From Luteitalea sp. (GTDB lineage Bacteria; Acidobacteriota; Vicinamibacteria; Vicinamibacterales; Vicinamibacteraceae): DNA of 64,000 nucleotides. The stretch spans positions 1-64,000 of the forward strand of contig WHTT01000025.1 in NCBI GenBank assembly GCA_009377605.1, given 5' to 3'. The position numbers and the translations under genes were made by a program. Positions 63,055 to 64,000 of this stretch are shown in pieces (within the stretch, counting starts at the first letter, position 1; each line of letters starts with the position of its first letter). The notes under the pieces are model-generated. The model was not told where the DNA came from and did not search any database. It worked only from the letters and a program-made list of their open reading frames with translations.

Positions 63055-63846
63055 ATGGCGCTGGCTCCCGTCCCCACATCTCCGGAACCGCCCGGGCCGT
63101 TCGAGCCGGATGACGACCCCCAGCTCGGCGGGAAGATGAGCTTCCTCGAGCACCTGGATGAGCTGCGCAAGCGGCTGATCCGCTCCATATACGCGCTCCT
63201 CGGCGGTTTCCTGATCGCCTGTATTTTCATCCCACAGATCTTCAGGTTCATCATGGAGCCTCTTTCGGCCGTGCTGCCGAATGGAAGCTCGCTGATCTAC
63301 ACGGTGCCCACGGAGGCGTTCTTCCTCCAGATGAAGATGGCGGCGCTCGTGGGCCTCATCCTCGCCATGCCCGTCGTCATGTGGCAGACCTGGCAATTCG
63401 TTGCCCCCGGTCTGTACTCGAACGAGAAGCGCTGGGCGATTCCCTTCGTCGGGCTGACGTCGATCTGCTTCACGGCCGGGGCGCTCTTCTCGCACTACAT
63501 CGCGTTCCCATTCGCGTGGCGATTTTTCGCGAGCTTCGGCACGGATTACCTGACCTTCCTCCCAAGCGTGGCGTCCGCCTTCTCCCTCTACGTGCGCCTG
63601 CTGATTGGATTGGGCCTGGTGTTCGAGATGCCCACGGTCGTCTTCTTCCTGGCGCGGATTGGCCTGATCACGGCCGGATTCCTTGCGCGGAACATTAAGT
63701 ACGCAATTCTCGTCATCTTCATCGTCGCGGCGCTGATCACCCCGAGCACGGACCCAGTCAACATGACTATCGTCGCAGCACCCATGATTGTGCTCTATGG
63801 GGTAAGCATCGTTATTGCATGGGCGTGCCAGCGGCGAGCCTCTTAA
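63055..63846 (+). CDS. tatC: Twin-arginine translocase subunit TatC
   Basis: A 263-aa polytopic receptor for RR signal peptides. After a Pro-rich start, MSFLEHLDELRKRLIRSIYA is the conserved cytosolic entry. Six membrane helices follow, with FFLQMKMAALVGLILAMPVV, WQFVAPGLYSNEKRWAIPFV and EMPTVVFFLARIGLIT, and the expected TPSTDPVNM region near the end. Operon with tatA. Confidence 0.97.
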   Translation: MALAPVPTSPEPPGPFEPDDDPQLGGKMSFLEHLDELRKRLIRSIYALLGGFLIACIFIPQIFRFIMEPLSAVLPNGSSLIYTVPTEAFFLQMKMAALVGLILAMPVVMWQTWQFVAPGLYSNEKRWAIPFVGLTSICFTAGALFSHYIAFPFAWRFFASFGTDYLTFLPSVASAFSLYVRLLIGLGLVFEMPTVVFFLARIGLITAGFLARNIKYAILVIFIVAALITPSTDPVNMTIVAAPMIVLYGVSIVIAWACQRRAS

Positions 63847-64000
63847 CGCTTCAGCTAACCTGCCGACAACCAGTGTGCTGTCGCCTCTTAGATACCCCAC
63901 AGCGGCAGAGTACACGGGCATTCCGTAGTAGACCATAGGTGCTCACCAGCGCGTGAGAATGCAGCAAACTCCTGACAGTTCAGCACATCTCGCTACACGA
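63847..64000. other. Window end, no gene seen
   Basis: 154 nt after tatC without a recognisable gene, hairpin or repeat. Confidence 0.5.

Noticed and set aside
62719-63936. 405-aa minus-strand ORF antisense to tatA-tatC
   Set aside because: Charged low-complexity composition without any family resemblance, fully antisense to well-supported genes.

Overview
The window is high-GC, gene-dense bacterial DNA, most consistent with an Acidobacteriota chromosome, probably class Vicinamibacteria. The pointers are ADOP-type MacB/FtsX permeases with a divergent or upstream PadR regulator, a long VWFA-related exported protein of the acidobacterial type, a DUF1080 protein, an exported sulfatase, a Tat-exported asparaginase, and a remnant of a large TonB receptor. 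The taxonomic call is inference from gene families, not from a marker-gene tree.

Layout. 1-2777 (minus): a diguanylate cyclase, mreB and the start of mreC form one shape operon. 3159-6870: a PpiD-like periplasmic foldase and signal peptide peptidase SppA converge on a perfect hairpin. 6911-11183 is an accessory patch: a small inverted-repeat element, tRNA-Leu(CAG), a DUF433/DUF5615 toxin-antitoxin pair, a frameshifted GNAT fragment, a DUF5996 gene, an ADOP permease scrap and an orphan adenine methyltransferase. 11275-19641 is carbohydrate and ester catabolism: carboxylesterase, sulfatase, LacI regulator, ribokinase, Tat-exported mannonate dehydratase-like protein, DUF1080 protein, and remnants of a beta-helix protein and a TonB receptor. 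19718-23675 holds a chimeric ADOP permease, its PadR regulator with a palindromic operator-promoter, and a divergent ADOP fragment. 23714-31885 carries a beta-lactamase-fold hydrolase, HAD phosphatase, DUF6941 protein, P1 peptidase, asparaginase, threonine dehydratase and alpha-glucan phosphorylase. 31903-36651 holds a decayed VOC gene, a PPK2 kinase, a zinc-ribbon protein of unknown function, a DUF4870 protein and a VWA-PrcB fusion protein.

From 36792 to the end the content is mostly core: M24 peptidase; an overlapping HtrA-CYTH-nucleotidyltransferase-sugar kinase run that looks like MurU/AmgK-type cell-wall sugar salvage; asnS; the classic translation and RNA cluster rimP-nusA-infB-rbfA-nrnA-truB-rpsO-pnp; a creatininase family protein; an M48 protease; Smc; CtpA; and tatA-tatC.

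Non-coding structure is the most distinctive part. Six intergenic sites carry C-rich, G-poor tandem repeats (an 8-bp CCCTAGAT unit or relatives), mostly just before a start codon with the C-rich strand co-directional with the gene. There are also several families of perfect palindromes, a 113-bp MITE-like element with a half copy near 38.1 kb, and a strong TATAAT promoter box followed by about 200 nt of hairpin-rich DNA ahead of tatA, which could be a structured RNA or long leader. No CRISPR array, prophage or insertion-sequence transposase was seen.
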